Shown: positions 47,542 to 59,517 of the stretch, piece after piece
How positions within the stretch are numbered: the first letter of the stretch is position 1
Layout of the letters: each line of letters opens with the position of its first letter
NCBI GenBank assembly: GCA_961205875.1
Contig: OY540813.1
Location: forward strand, 32,893,001-32,957,000
Direction of reading: 5' to 3'
DNA from: Sialis fuliginosa
Taxonomy: Eukaryota > Arthropoda > Insecta > Megaloptera > Sialidae
DNA length: 64,000 nt
Made by a program: the position numbers and the translations under genes
The notes under the pieces: generated by a model
The model's input: only the letters and a program-made list of their open reading frames with translations
Told to the model about the DNA's origin: nothing
The model's database searches: none

Positions 47542-50212
47542 ATGGTCATATATATGAATACTAATATAAAAAACACTGGGGATGATAAGTGTAATATGAA
47601 CTCTCTACTCAACAAATATAAAAATGAAGACATCCAAGATAGAATGAAACAAGTAAGAAAATTATATAGTACAAAGGCAAGACTAGATATAAAAAAATTT
47701 TTCCTTATAAGTTGTAAAAAGAATAATCTTTTTCCTAAATTTATGAATAGTAAATTTGATAATAAAAAAAACTTTATTTCTTTAAGTAATAATAGCAATA
47801 AACATAGATATAACAATATTTTAAATAATTTTAAGTACAAGCTATTAAATCTGTTAATTTCAGAAACCTTTAGTAATTTAAAAAATAACAAAAATTGTAT
47901 TAATGAATGTCATAGTTTGCTAAAACAATATCTCACTATATCTGATTTACAACAAGTTTTTTTCATTGAAAGTTCTATTTATCAATTTACTTATTATAAA
48001 TCATTTAATGTTGTCATTAATAAATTTAATAAATTGAAGTCTGAAGCCATGGTTAATGAAAATCAATATATTAATAATTGTATCAATAGTTCTAAACAGA
48101 TAGTAGATAACTATAATAATAATAAAAATAGAAATTTAATAATAAGTAATAACCATGTTTCTAAATATAATAACAAATATAATTGTAAGCTACCAATAGA
48201 TATTGAATTTAACCCTCTTAAACACAATGAGGAGAATTTTGTTGTTAATTTAACCTCTAACAAGATACCAGATAATATTAACAATTTATTAAAACTTGGA
48301 TCAAATTTCAATTTACCCTATAATAATAATAATCTACCTATCAATGATATGATTATTTCATTTGAATATGGTATTGACAACCTAGATGAAAATGAAAAAA
48401 ACTTAATTAGAAATAAATTTATATATAATGTTAATCAGTACAAGGATAACATGAAAAAAAACAATTTTTTGAATAATAAATATAATTGTTCTCTAATTAA
48501 GGATGTTTCTGATGCAAGGAAGTTTTTTAAGGAGAATGAAAATATCAAAGTGATTCGTGCTGATAAAACTAATAAAACCGTATTGATTGATAAAGTAGAT
48601 TATGATAATAAAATGTATGAGCTGTTAAATGATGGTGAAACATATCTTAAAATACATAAAGACCCCACTAATATTTTCCAGAACAGAAACAATAACATTA
48701 TTCAAAAATTTTATGAAATGGGTTATATTGATCAAAATTTGAGTAACCAACTTAAAGTGCATAATAGTACTCCTCCACAAATTTACGGGTTGATAAAATT
48801 ACATAAAGTAAATAATCCTGTCAGACCTATAGTTGCTTCATATAATAGCCCACAACAAAAATTGTCAAAATTTTTCTCTGATATTTTAAAAAATATTACT
48901 GCTAATAATAATACCGTGAGAGACTCTTGGGAATTCCATGAATTTATTAAAGATTTTCATATACCTAATAAATATAAATTAATTTCACTTGATGTTAAAT
49001 CATTGTTTACTAACATACCTATCGATACTACTATTGAGATTATCACTAATAAATGGGAAGAAATAAAAAAATACACTAATATTGAGAAGGACGATTTTAT
49101 TGATGGTTTGAAATTTTGTTGCAATACGTCATATTTCCAGTTTAAAAATCAATTTTATTCACAAATTTATGGAGCACCTATGGGTTCATCTCTATCTGTT
49201 GTTTTGGCTGATATTATTATGAACGAACTACAAGAGTCTGTTTTGAAAAATGTAGATTATGAGATTCCTTTTTTTAAAAGATATGTTGATGACATCATTA
49301 CAGCAATACCTTCGGATAAAATTGAAACTTTATGCAATAGCTTTAATTCTTTTCATGATAGATTACAATTTTCTTATGAACTTGAAAATCAAAATAGAGA
49401 AATTAGTTTTTTAGATATAAAAATTTTGGTTAACAAACATAATAAAGTTGAAACCATATGGTATACTAAACCTACCTGGTCTGCTAGATATTTGAACTAC
49501 AATTCTAATTCCTCTATTGAACATAAACGTAATGTTATTACTGCTATTTTAGACCGGGCAATTAAATTCACTAATTTTAAATATAGAAGTCAAATACTCA
49601 ACAAAGTTTACAATATTTTCTTATTAAATGGTTATCCCATTAATTTTCTTAAAAACACTATAAATAATAGACTCAAAAGTATACTTTATGGACATAATAA
49701 AAATAGTAAAAGTTTGGCTGTTGCAGATAATTCCAATTACTCTTATGATGATCAAATATATTTTTCATTCCCGTATATACCTATTTTATCTGAAAAAATG
49801 AAAAGAGTTGTTTCTGGACATAATATAAAAATGATAAACAAAAATAAGTATACTACAAAAATTTTTTTTTTCTAAATTAAAAAATAAAACTGATAAGATG
49901 AAATGTTCTAACGTTATTTATAAACTTAAATGTTCTTGTGATTATTCTTACTTAGGGCAATCTAAACAATACTTGCAAAAGAGAATCAACAGTCATAAAT
50001 ATGCTAAAAATGAAGTTACTGCACTTCGTACCCATATACAACAGACTGGTCACGAAGTTGAATATGGTGATGTTGAAATTTTAGATTTTCAGCCTATTTT
50101 AAAAAAAAGATTACTTAGTGAATCGTTACATATCTTAAAAGAACCTAAATGTCTTAACTCTAGAGAAAATCTTAATCACCTCAAAGAATCATATCTAAAT
50201 TTAATTAAATAA
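47542..50212 (+). pseudogene. Penelope-like RT + GIY-YIG endonuclease, copy 4 (one frameshift)
   Basis: Identical in translation to copy 3 through residue ~776. A T10 run (about 49862-49871, T9 in copy 3) then shifts the frame and stops the first piece at 49875. The GIY-YIG domain follows in another frame (49898-50212). The same T10 allele is found in copy 2, so the two may share ancestry or the same sequencing artefact. RT motifs A, B and YVDD are intact. Confidence 0.9.
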
Positions 50213-51089
50213 ATTTTCTTTTTTCCTCTTTCTTCTTCTTTCCACGTTTCTTTTTGCTTGTATTGTATGCCATTTTTTGGTTTTTCTATTAATTTTAACT
50301 TTTTTCATTTTTGTTTGATTAGGTATATGTTTTAGTTTGATTTTGTTGGTTTTTGTTCCCTTTTTTTCTCTCCTTTTAAAATTTTTAAAAAATTCTTTCT
50401 AGGTTACCTTGTACTTAAAATTGACATTTAACATAGATAAGATTTTTGTTTTCCATAGATGTAATAAATATAATTAAGTTTGTAATACTAGTGCTTTTCT
50501 TTCATTGAAACACTAGTAATTTTATTTCTTTTTTCATGTTTGTATAATAAATTTGTAACTAGTTTTAAGTAAAAACAATTGATGGTTCTTGTTTAATTAA
50601 GTTTTATCTTAGTATAAATACTTTTCAACATGTGATACAATGTGATACGAATTTTATTTATTTTTAACGTTTTTAAACTAAATTTTTAAGTTTTAATGTT
50701 TTAAAGAAATTGTTTTTATATATTGTTTTATCTGTTGAATATCACATTTACATATTTTTAGTCTTTTGTACAAGAATGGGTACTTTTTAATATTTAAAAA
50801 AAATTTTTTTTGATGTAATATGCATCTTTTACTACATACATATGGTCACACTAATTACTGTTTAAATTGTAAGTAAAAAAAATATGTTTATATCTATGAA
50901 TATCTTGTTCATTTGCTTATGTTACTTACTTATGTTTATGATTTCTTATAGGGATAATTATTAATTTCTGATGAAGACAAAAATGTTGAAAATTAAAATA
51001 AGCGCTATTAATTAAAATGATTTGAACATTGGTTTAGTTCTTTAATTAATATTTTGACCTAAAAAAAACCCCTACAAAATAGGTATATT

Positions 51090-51092
<3 letters not shown>
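50213..51092 (+). repeat. Penelope pseudo-LTR E (array 3' end)
   Basis: Copy of pseudo-LTR C that stops about 10 bp short of full length, running into (TA)n. It shares the CTCTTTCTTCTTCTTT variant just after the ORF with pseudo-LTR A, unlike C and D, which suggests A and E are the outer ends of one inserted unit. Confidence 0.85.
50964..51018 (+). ncRNA. Hammerhead-like ribozyme, pseudo-LTR E
   Basis: Same 55 nt motif as 43841-43895. The core CTGATGA is at 50968-50974. Confidence 0.6.
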
Positions 51093-51141
<49 letters not shown>

Positions 51142-51142
51142 A
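51093..51142. repeat. (TA)n microsatellite at right edge of Penelope array
   Basis: About 50 bp of TA repeats with one TT break, counterpart of 36687-36746. It is probably the target of the insertion, later expanded. Confidence 0.9.
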
Positions 51143-51546
51143 AAAACACAAAAATATGAGAGCATGCTAGCTAATTTGTTTGTAATATACATAGGTGGGC
51201 GTGTTTTAGTGTTGATGAATGAACACAAATGGACAGGTTGTCATAGCGCATTGTGATAATTGTTTCAGCCGCGTACACCACTTCAAGTAATATTTGAACG
51301 GTATTGCAGGTTTTCATAATAGCATTTGTTAACAAATATGCAATGATATAAATACACTTGTTATTGATTTGAAATTATCATGCTTTTCAATGAAATTGTG
51401 AATTGAATGTGTGTATTGTGTGGAAGAGAAACGATCAAATATACACATATCTATGCTTTACATAATATGTTGGTTGATAGTTGGAATATTACGTATTGTT
51501 GGGTTTATAGGTGTATAAAATAAAATAGCATGATCATAGGTTGGGG
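51143..51546. other. Non-coding stretch, nothing recognised
   Basis: Moderately AT-rich, without repeats seen elsewhere in the window or coding signature. Confidence 0.5.
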
Positions 51547-52648
51547 GTGGTGATCGTTTTACTTTCGTAAGATATGAAGATTTCGTCGATTTTCAATGGT
51601 TTTTTTTTAACTCGCTATAGCACGCGTTCTAATAAAGCAATTATAATGAGCTTGCTGTCATTTGAAAACCTAAAAAATCAAGTTTAAAATGATCTAGTTT
51701 AATTTTGAGTTTAAATTATTCTTACTGTACATAGGTCTTTTAAAAAAATACTCTCATTGCGTTTTTAATTTTTGTTTTAGACGCATTTGTTGGTAAAAAT
51801 ATTGCTGACCTCTACTCTAGAATGTTTCAGAGCTTTAAAATAAATATTTGACACAATATCGGCACAGATATGTAATTTATTTAATTGCAGTTTTCGGTGT
51901 TTTTAAAAATATCTGGTGGCTGATCATCACTTTTGCTGATCTTTTTCTTTTTATTCTTCATGGGTTTTATGTCAAGTGGATCTTTTTCGTTTCTTAGCCA
52001 CTTGGTTTTTGAACCTTACTATTAATATCATCTGTAGAAAAAAATCACATTTTAACCTCATCCCCCACATAACTTTTTGTATTTTGAAAATAGCTAATTT
52101 TGGACTTAAAAAATATAATAATAATATAATATAAAATAAATATAATAAATAACAAAACGAACTAAATTACCCTTTAAAGATCACTATTTACAGCATTTAT
52201 AAAAAAATAAATCGGAATTTTATCTTGTTCCCCATAACTTTTTTTTGCATAAAAAACAAAGAATCTTATTGTTTTCGTGATTTTTGTGATATTTAAATTA
52301 ATTTTTTTTAATAGAAAACGTGGATCAATCAAGTTGATTTTTTGTGGGTCCTGAGTAATATAAATAAACATAACTTATACATAATTACAGCTTTCGCAGT
52401 TAAACCCGAGAGTCACAGTAAATTTTGAAAAATCGAGAAAATAAATATTTTTTAATGAGATTTAAAAGCGTCTAGCGAAAATAATTTAAACTCAAAATTA
52501 AACTGGATAATTTCGGTTTTCAAATTAATTCAAGCTTCTTTTACTCATTATAATTGCTTTATTAGAACGCGTGTTATAGCGAATTGAACAAAATTGAAAA
52601 GCGACGAAATCTTATAGGTATCATACGAAAGTAAAACGGTTACCACCA
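51547..52648. mobile_element. 1.1 kb inverted-repeat element
   Basis: GGTGGTGATCGTTTTACTTT at the left end mirrors AAAGTAAAACGGTTACCACC at the right. Arms of about 190 bp (51547-51740 and 52455-52648) share the landmark ACGCGTTCTAATAAAGCAAT. The ~700 bp centre is non-coding: the 65-codon frame at 52174 is low complexity. No TSD identified. Confidence 0.7.
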
Positions 52649-52728
52649 AGAAAATTTTTCTAATTACAGTTTCTGCCTTCTAATACGTATAATAATCACT
52701 AACTAAACGTTCATCAAAATTAATAATA

Positions 52729-54090
52729 CACGAGTGTATGCCATAAGGGTTCCGAAGTTCGTACTACGGGGAATGTTTGGAGTCATGCATTTTTGAGTTA
52801 GAAAAAAATATTAAAAGATGTCAAGTTCTACTAATTGAGATCTACATTTTGACCCCATTTGCCTAGAAATCAAAATAAAAATTTATATGACACTCCTCCC
52901 TATTATTCCAAAATTTAAAATTATATTGTTGATTTTAGTATTTGTCGTTGGTAGTTCCACCATAACCTCGTTACCAAATTTTTTCAGATTTTTTGAGCCG
53001 GTAGTTACAGAGTTAGAGGGGGGGGGGGGGGCAAAATAAAATACTGCTTTTAGCACCCTACAGCGCCATTTTTGAGTTAGGAAAAGAAATATGGTCATAT
53101 TCTACTAATTGAGATGTATTTTGACATCCAACACGTCTTGGTATACAATTTTTGTTTGTTTTTTTATTTGCTTTAAAGCCCCCTACAGGCACCATTTTTC
53201 ATTTAGAAAAAAAATAATAAAAGGGTCAAATTCCGCGTGTTTGGTTATACCCTAAAAAATGGTGCAACTTCTACTTTTTTTAGGTTTCCGAAGAAACCCT
53301 ATTAATCTCACTTTGTCGTCCGTCCGTCCATCCGTCTGTCTTTTTCACTCAAAGCAAAATAGCTCGTAAACTATGTATATAAGCTAGAAACTTGAAATTT
53401 TTACTGAACATGTAAAATGACGCCATCTAGTAAAATATGTACAAATATTGGAAAAATAATTTTTCAGGGGGGACACAAAGGAGCTAAAGCTAGGTAAAAA
53501 ATATATATTTTTTATACCAAAGCATGTGGTACGTTAAAATGTATAATTAAACAAGCGGAATTTGACACTTTTTCTAATTTTTTTCTAAATCAAAAATGGT
53601 GCCTACAGGTGGCTTAAAAGCAAATAAAAAAATAATAAAATGTACCTGTACCACGACTTGTGGGATATCAAAATTTAGATCTTAATCAGTAGAATTTGAT
53701 ACTATATTTTTTTAAACTCAGAAATGGCGCCACCAGGGGACTAAAAGCAATATTTTATTTTGTCCCCTTCCCCTCTATCTTTGTAACTACTGGCTCAAAA
53801 AATCTGAAAAATTTTTGTTAATGAGGCTTTAGTGAGACATGAGGCTTTGGTGGGACTACCAACGACAAATACTAAAGTCAACAATATAACTTTAATTTTT
53901 TTAATTATAGGGAGGGGTGTCATAGAATTTTTATTTTTATTTTCATGTCATGTGGGGTGTCGAAATGTACATCTTAATTAGTAGAATATGACCATATTTT
54001 TTATATTATTTTCTAACTCAAAAATGCACCTGTTGCTCCAAACAATCCACGTATTACGTACTTCGGAACCCTTATGGCATACACCCGTGT
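52729..54090. mobile_element. 1.36 kb fold-back element
   Basis: The ends ACACGAGTGTATGCCATAAG and its near-complement (ATGGCATACACCCGTGT) enclose ~560 bp arms. Shared arm blocks include TACGGGGAATGTTTGGAG and TTTGTCGTTGGTAGT, and the arms flank a centre at about 53290-53500. The centre holds AGGTTTCCGAAGAAACC and a GTCCGTCCGTCC stretch similar in style to R1. A partial copy is at 55098-55480. Non-coding. Confidence 0.75.
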
Positions 54091-55097
54091 ATGTCTTGCC
54101 CGAATTATTATTTTGACGATTATAAATGGAATGACAAAAACTTGATATGGAATGATCCAAAATTAGTCTACTTTTCTTAGTTTAACTCGCGATTTACAAA
54201 GAAGTTATTCTTCATTAAAACAATATTATCTTGTTATCAATAGAAAGCTGAAAGAATAGTCTTTATTTTTTATATGAGGTAAAAAAATTATATTGGGTAA
54301 ATAAAACAATTAAGTTCGTAAGAAAAGTGAAATTTTCAGATTTTCGAAAATTGTAGGGAACCCTTAAGATTTAGAGAAAAATGATGAATGACAAAAAATA
54401 ATCTTTTCAATAAGTACTTTAAAACAAACAAAAGAAAATTGGAATCGGATGACTAGGAGCAGAGATACAGTCAATTTAAGTACACTGGTGGGGGCATCTT
54501 TAATAGCGGATATAATGGTGTTCTACACGGATTTTAAAGTGGATCCCTATCTGAAAATCGTTCTTTTGACCTTATCTATGACCACAAAAAGTGTTATACG
54601 CCAATCAAAAAGTGCAGCGTTTAGGCTTTACTTGCCACGAACCAGACGTACTATTTGTTATATTCGTATAGATATTATGTGTAATAATAACATTCATGTA
54701 TACATATTTATTATTATAATATGAAAACTAAATTTAATTATAATTTTATTATATATTAGTTATATTACTATCCTTGATTTAATTATAAATATTTCAGGTA
54801 TTGATATGATGTCGAATAATGTATAGTGTAGGTAATTAATTTGATTAGAGACATGTCACAAAATCAAAAGCATTCAATTATAAATTTTAAACTAAAATTG
54901 TATTGACTTCAATAAATTGTTTCCAATTACTATTCGTTTTTAAAATGCACCCTTTGACTATTGAAGTTTAACTGATGCTCATTGATGAATATTTAACATT
55001 TTTTATTTCTACTTAAAACAAGGTCAATCAATATCTATTTTTTTTTACAAAACAATATAACTACAATAAAATACAATAAAATAAATAATAAATAAAT
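54091..55097. other. AT-rich stretch, nothing recognised
   Basis: The 91-codon frame at 54449-54724 (MTRSRDTVNLSTLVGASLIA...) has no recognised domain, a hydrophobic low-complexity tail and no neighbouring signals. I do not call it a gene. Confidence 0.45.
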
Positions 55098-55480
55098 AGT
55101 TCAGTACGTACTACGTGGACTGTTTGGAGCCACTTACAGCTGCATTTGTGAGTTAGAAAAAAATATAAAAAACTGTCATGTTCTACTAATCGTGACCTAC
55201 ATTTTAAAATAAAAAATCTATGACGCCCGTACCTATAATTCCAAAATTTAAAATGATATTGCTGACTTTAGTATTTGTCGTTGGTAGTCCCATCGAAGCC
55301 TCGTTACCAAATATAAAATACTGCTTTTAACCCCGTACAGGCGCCAGTTTTGAGATAGAAAAATAAAATAAAAAATATGTTGATATTCTACTAATTGAGA
55401 TCTACATATCGACACCCCACATGCCTAGATATGAAAAAAAAATATGTGACACCCCTTCCAAAATTTAAAAATGATATTGT
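55098..55480 (+). repeat. Partial copy of the 52729-54090 fold-back arm
   Basis: It matches the left arm from ACGTACTACG through GAGTTAGAAAAAAATAT and TTTGTCGTTGGTAGT, with internal deletions. Confidence 0.7.
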
Positions 55481-55494
55481 TGATTGTTTATATT

Positions 55495-55530
55495 ATATTT
55501 TCTAAACAATTGCAATTGTTTAGAAAATAT
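55495..55530. repeat. Perfect 36 bp palindrome
   Basis: ATATTTTCTAAACAATTG is followed immediately by its exact reverse complement, with no spacer. Transcribed, it would form an 18 bp stem. It stands at the junction between two repeat fragments. Confidence 0.9.
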
Positions 55531-55600
55531 GGCGACTTGTTCCCAAATTTTAGGGTCTTACTAAAAGTGCTCTAGTTTCGTTAAATGTTACTGAAATCTC

Positions 55601-56074
55601 ATTTTTAAATTTGTATTTGAAAGTAGAAATAATGAACTTTCTTATGATGTACATTATTTGAGATTTGGATCATTTAAAGTGTCATACGCGACATATCAAA
55701 AATGCTAAACTTCAATTGAGGATAATTCAAAATTTTTAAATGGAATGATATGTCAATATAATAAGTACTTTATCTTAAAAACTATATTTAAATTAACAAC
55801 TTTTGATAAGAAAATTTAAAATTTAAAATTACAATGTTTTTTTTTTAAATAAAATATAAAACTTTCTTAAGAAAAGTTGTTAATTTAAATATATTTTTTA
55901 AGATAAAGTACTAATTGATATATCATTCCATTTAAAATTTGTGAATTATCCTCAATTGAAGTTTAGCATTTTTAATATGTCGCGTATGACACATAAAATT
56001 ATCCAAATATCAAATAATCTTAATCAATAAAAAGGTTTATTATTTATTCTACTTTCAAAACAAATATTAAAAAT
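55601..56074. mobile_element. ~470 bp inverted-repeat element related to R3
   Basis: Arms 55601-55833 and 55852-56074 share TTGAAAGTAG, GTCATACGCGACATAT, AATTGAGGATAATTC and ATTCCATTTAAA, with an A/T centre. The single-copy form of the arm occurs at 33460-33620 in R3, so this is an inverted duplication of R3-type sequence or R3 carries half of this element. Confidence 0.7.
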
Positions 56075-56166
56075 GCTGAGAAACGGGCATGTACCCCTCA
56101 AACTACCCCCCAAGGGGAAGTTTTAGGGGGTTGAAAATATTTTCCTGAAATTCTTTAGGGTCGATA

Positions 56167-56980
56167 TACAGGTTAAGTCATTTTAATCAACGCAGTCCAA
56201 TATCTCGAAAAGTAAGCGAAATTGAGAAAAACGTTTCAAACAAAAGTTACTTGATTTCAAGGAGGTCAAGCAATGGTGACCTTGCGACTGACCTTCAAAC
56301 CATTTTCAAGGTCAAATCAAGGTCAACTTTCATTTTTTAAATGGAAAAAAATGAGTATCTTTTGTAGGAAATTTTTTTCTTAAAAATGCTTTCTTCTCTT
56401 GGTGGAGGGCGCTGTAAGATTTATCAACGAACTCAAATATCTGAAAAAAAGTTGCACCTAATAGCTCAAACTACTTTTAGCATTACCCAGAAACAACTAC
56501 GTGGACGTAGTAGTTGTATGTTTCCTTTGGGATGCTTTTTTAATGTGAGTCCTCTTGCCTCTTACTTTTAAAAAGCACCCCAAAAGAAACATACAACTAC
56601 TACATCCACGTAGTTGTTTCTGGGTAATGCTAAAAGTAGTTTGAGCTATTAGGTGCAACTTTTTTTCAGATATTTGAGTTCGTTCATAAATCTTACAGCG
56701 CCCTCCACCAAGAGAAGAAAGCATTTTTAAGAAAAAAATTTCCTACTAAAGATACTCATTTTTTCACGTAGAATACGAATATGCAATAAAAAATATAGGT
56801 TTCCATTTAAAAAATGAAAGTTGACCTTGATTTGACCTTGAAAATGGTTTGAAGGTCAGCCGCAAGGTCACCATTGCTTGACCCCCTTGAAACCAAGTAA
56901 CTTTTGTTTGAAACGTTTTTCTCAATTTCGCTTACTTTTCGAGATATTTGACTGTGTTGATTAAAATGACTCACCCTGTA
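56167..56980. mobile_element. 814 bp fold-back element (TACAGGGTGAGTC ends)
   Basis: The right end, reverse-complemented, reads TACAGGGTGAGTCATTTTAA and the left TACAGGTTAAGTCATTTTAA. Arms of ~370-410 bp run to a centre near 56548 beside ACTACGTGGACGTAGT. The right arm has ~35 bp more than the left (about 56766-56800). Mirror frames of 61-75 codons (MLSSLGGGRCKIY...) read from both arms are simply the two arms translated. No TSD clear. Confidence 0.8.
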
Positions 56981-57049
56981 TGTATATATATTTTTTATCA
57001 TAAAACTCTATCTTCAATAGTTTAGGCGTAAAACATAGTGGACGGGTGG

Positions 57050-58059
57050 AAATTTTATATTCAGGATAGATTTTCATCTTATTTTTAAAACGATCACTAA
57101 ACAAACCGGAAACGGATGTTTACTCTTGTAAATTTTTGGATTTTTGAATTATTTTTGAAATAAGAAAAAAATATTTTAAATAAAAAATGTCGAGTATGTT
57201 ATCTAAAAATTTATTCCCCATACATTTTTTTCCAACATTTATGATTTAGCCAGAAATTTTTTTTTTATGTAATTATTTAGATTCACCTACACTGTTCACT
57301 CTCAGTATTACGTATAAGAAAGTCCCATGGTACCTGTGGCAAACACACACACTGTTCAATATCTGTAATACGTATAAGAAAGTCCCATGACACTTATGGC
57401 AGATATTTCTCCTCTGTTATGAACCATTTGAATTATAATAAATTTTTTTTCTTCAAAAATTCGTTTTTACGAAAAAATGAACAGAACATAAATTATAGAT
57501 ATAGATATTACCTACATTTTTTAACTTGACCATTTTTCTCTATTTCGCACTGTTTCAGAGTAATTCAAAAAATTCAAAAATCGACGTAAGTAAACATCCG
57601 TATCCGGTTGAAAGATCGTTTTAAAAAATAGGACGTTTTCTTCCCAGACAAAAATTAATCTTAACTATTAAATTTCGCCCTTCTACGATTTGTCGTATTT
57701 AAAATAGTGAGAATGGATTCAGGGAAGGTCAAAATAGATAATTCCATCAAAATCCGGAGATCGAAAAAAATCGGCTTCACTATATACTTACTTATACTAC
57801 ATATATGTATATATATTTCATATGTACATGGTATAAGAAAGTAAAAATATAAAAATTACATACCTATTCATAGTAAAATTAATAAAAATAAACTGCTCTG
57901 GTCGGCATAAGACATTTTTTAGAAATTGCATAAAATAACACTTTCTTACATTAAATTAATTATTGTTTTTGTTAATGTTTCAGATATATTTTAATTCTAT
58001 TCTGTGATTTTATTTCAAACGCTTTTATTATAAATCGTTATAATAATTTTTCCTTAATG
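57050..58059 (+). repeat. R3 repeat, copy 2
   Basis: Diverged copy of 32820-33830. It again has CGTATAAGAAAGTCC twice at 60 bp spacing (57311 and 57371) and the AAACTGCTCTGGTCGGCA block near 57890. Confidence 0.6.
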
Positions 58060-58560
58060 TTGAATACATTTTAGAAATTATTATTTCTATATGTACATCT
58101 TTTACTTCCATGTTCTGAAAGAAATGGAAGTATTGTAATACCATCGAAAAATCGTATCCGAGAAAATGACAAATTCGGATTGTACTAACTTCAAAACGTA
58201 AAGAAAAGTTAATTTCCGCATGGCGGCTGTGCGTGTGTCTGTGTGTCTGTATGTCAGGATGTAGATTTTTTTTTCGTTCACGATAACTACCGTAAAAATG
58301 CACCGATCTGAATTATTTTTGGGGAAAATATTTGTCTCAGTGAGTACTCCAGACCTATTGATTTTGGTGCTAATCGGATTAGGGGTTTTGGAAATATTCG
58401 AAATTTTGTATCTTTTTTCGTCTAAATCTAAAAAGTAAACATTGCGAGTATTATCTCACTAATTTTGATAAGATTTGGTACATTTACAGTTCAATTGAAT
58501 CTAAGGGACATTTATTATTTGTACGTGCCTAAACAACCATTAAAGGGGTGAAAAACACAT
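58060..58560. repeat. Non-coding segment of dispersed-repeat style
   Basis: It contains GGCGGCTGTGCGTGTGTCTG and a GTCTGTATGTC block, with downstream 'tttggtgctaatcgg'-type sequence typical of insect repeat tails. No second copy was seen in the window, so repeat status is an inference. The overlapping minus-strand 91-codon frame is not a gene. Confidence 0.35.
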
Positions 58561-58947
58561 TTAAAATTTTAATTTTAAATACTAATTAATGTCATTAATT
58601 CGAGTTGCCATGGAAACAAATGCAACTAAATTCAAATTGTCAAATTAGTTGTTCTACGAATGTGTATTATGTTTTTGATATTAGGACATTAGAAAACTAA
58701 TATTTATATATAAATGGCAATAACTGCTGTAACCGTCGTAAGTATATAATATGTTTTTTATGTATTACGAAATTTATATTCATAATAGTAGGTTATATAA
58801 ATAAAATATTTAAAAAAAATTATATTTAAAAATTAGGTATTTAAAAAGATAAAAAGAACATGGAAGTCATGTATGGTTCTCCATACCGATATTTTAATTG
58901 ATAAGAATAAATGCTTTTATTTTCATAGATAATTAGATTATTCATAT

Positions 58948-59517
58948 TGTTGACGCCGATACCTTTTCAGTTAGATTGAATTTTGAATTTGGCGCGTTAC
59001 GCGATACCACAGAGAGATAACGCTAACGTGCGCTCGCAAACACGGCAAAAACGTTGAATCAGTATCTGACGAGTATCTCATCAGGGTCTGACCTGGACCG
59101 GTGGGATATATTGTCGCACATTTGAATACCAAATTAAAATTACCAAATTTTATTACCTAAAATAAATTACCTAAAAAATAAATTACCAAAATATGTGAGT
59201 AACCGGCATATTAAAGTTAAAAAGTGTCATATCAAAAGGAGTACGACAGTGGTGTGCATAAGGAAAATCATCTGGCAGTCCGATCTAGGAGGTAAATACC
59301 GCTACGTTCCTTGTCCTTTAAAACCACAGAACATTAAATAATAAACATTCCTTTTACAGGGATCGTGGCTGGGCAAACCCCGCCGGAGAAGACAAAAGGG
59401 TGAGTCTTTTTTTTGTGTACTTTAATATCCATGAAGGAGCCGTCTGTCGTTTCTCCAACCAGTACCTAAATTATACAGTCCACTAATTGTACCACGAAGC
59501 CCAGAAGGGCGCCAACA
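58948..59517. mobile_element. Solo LTR with 5 bp TSD
   Basis: The segment begins TGTTGACGCC and ends GGGCGCCAACA (short inverted ends, TG...CA, 570 bp). CATAT precedes it (58943-58947) and follows it (59518-59522), a perfect 5 bp target-site duplication. It is inserted in R3 repeat sequence. It contains no coding region, as expected when the two LTRs of an element recombine. Its orientation and family (Gypsy or BEL) cannot be decided. Confidence 0.85.

Larger units (their letters stand above)
36747..51092. mobile_element. Penelope-like element array: one minus copy head-to-head with three plus copies
   Basis: Order: partial ORF start and pseudo-LTR (minus, 36747-37660), ORF (minus, 37661-40331), pseudo-LTR (minus, 40332-41194), junction, 5'-truncated ORF (plus, 41195-43089), pseudo-LTR, intact ORF (43981-46650), pseudo-LTR, ORF (47542-50212), pseudo-LTR ending at (TA)n. 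Plus-strand ORFs repeat with a 3561 bp period. Where frames agree, the translated copies look identical. Tandem copies sharing pseudo-LTRs and an inverted truncated copy are hallmarks of Penelope-like elements. The arrangement is a recent, possibly single, insertion event. Confidence 0.9.

Noticed and set aside
39562..48311. Frames of 66 and 135 codons opposite the Penelope ORFs (for example 39562-39762, 39982-40389, 43923-44330, 47484-47891)
   Set aside because: They are antisense shadows of the Lys/Asn-rich N-terminal coding region. Their Leu/Phe-rich translations follow from it and they repeat once per copy.
54449..54724. 91-codon frame MTRSRDTVNLSTLVG...
   Set aside because: No recognised domain, hydrophobic low-complexity tail, surrounded by repeats. 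Length is expected by chance at this scale.
56386..56724. Two similar small proteins (MLSSLGGGRCKIY...) on opposite strands
   Set aside because: They are the two arms of one fold-back element translated outward-in. No start context, domain or codon signal.
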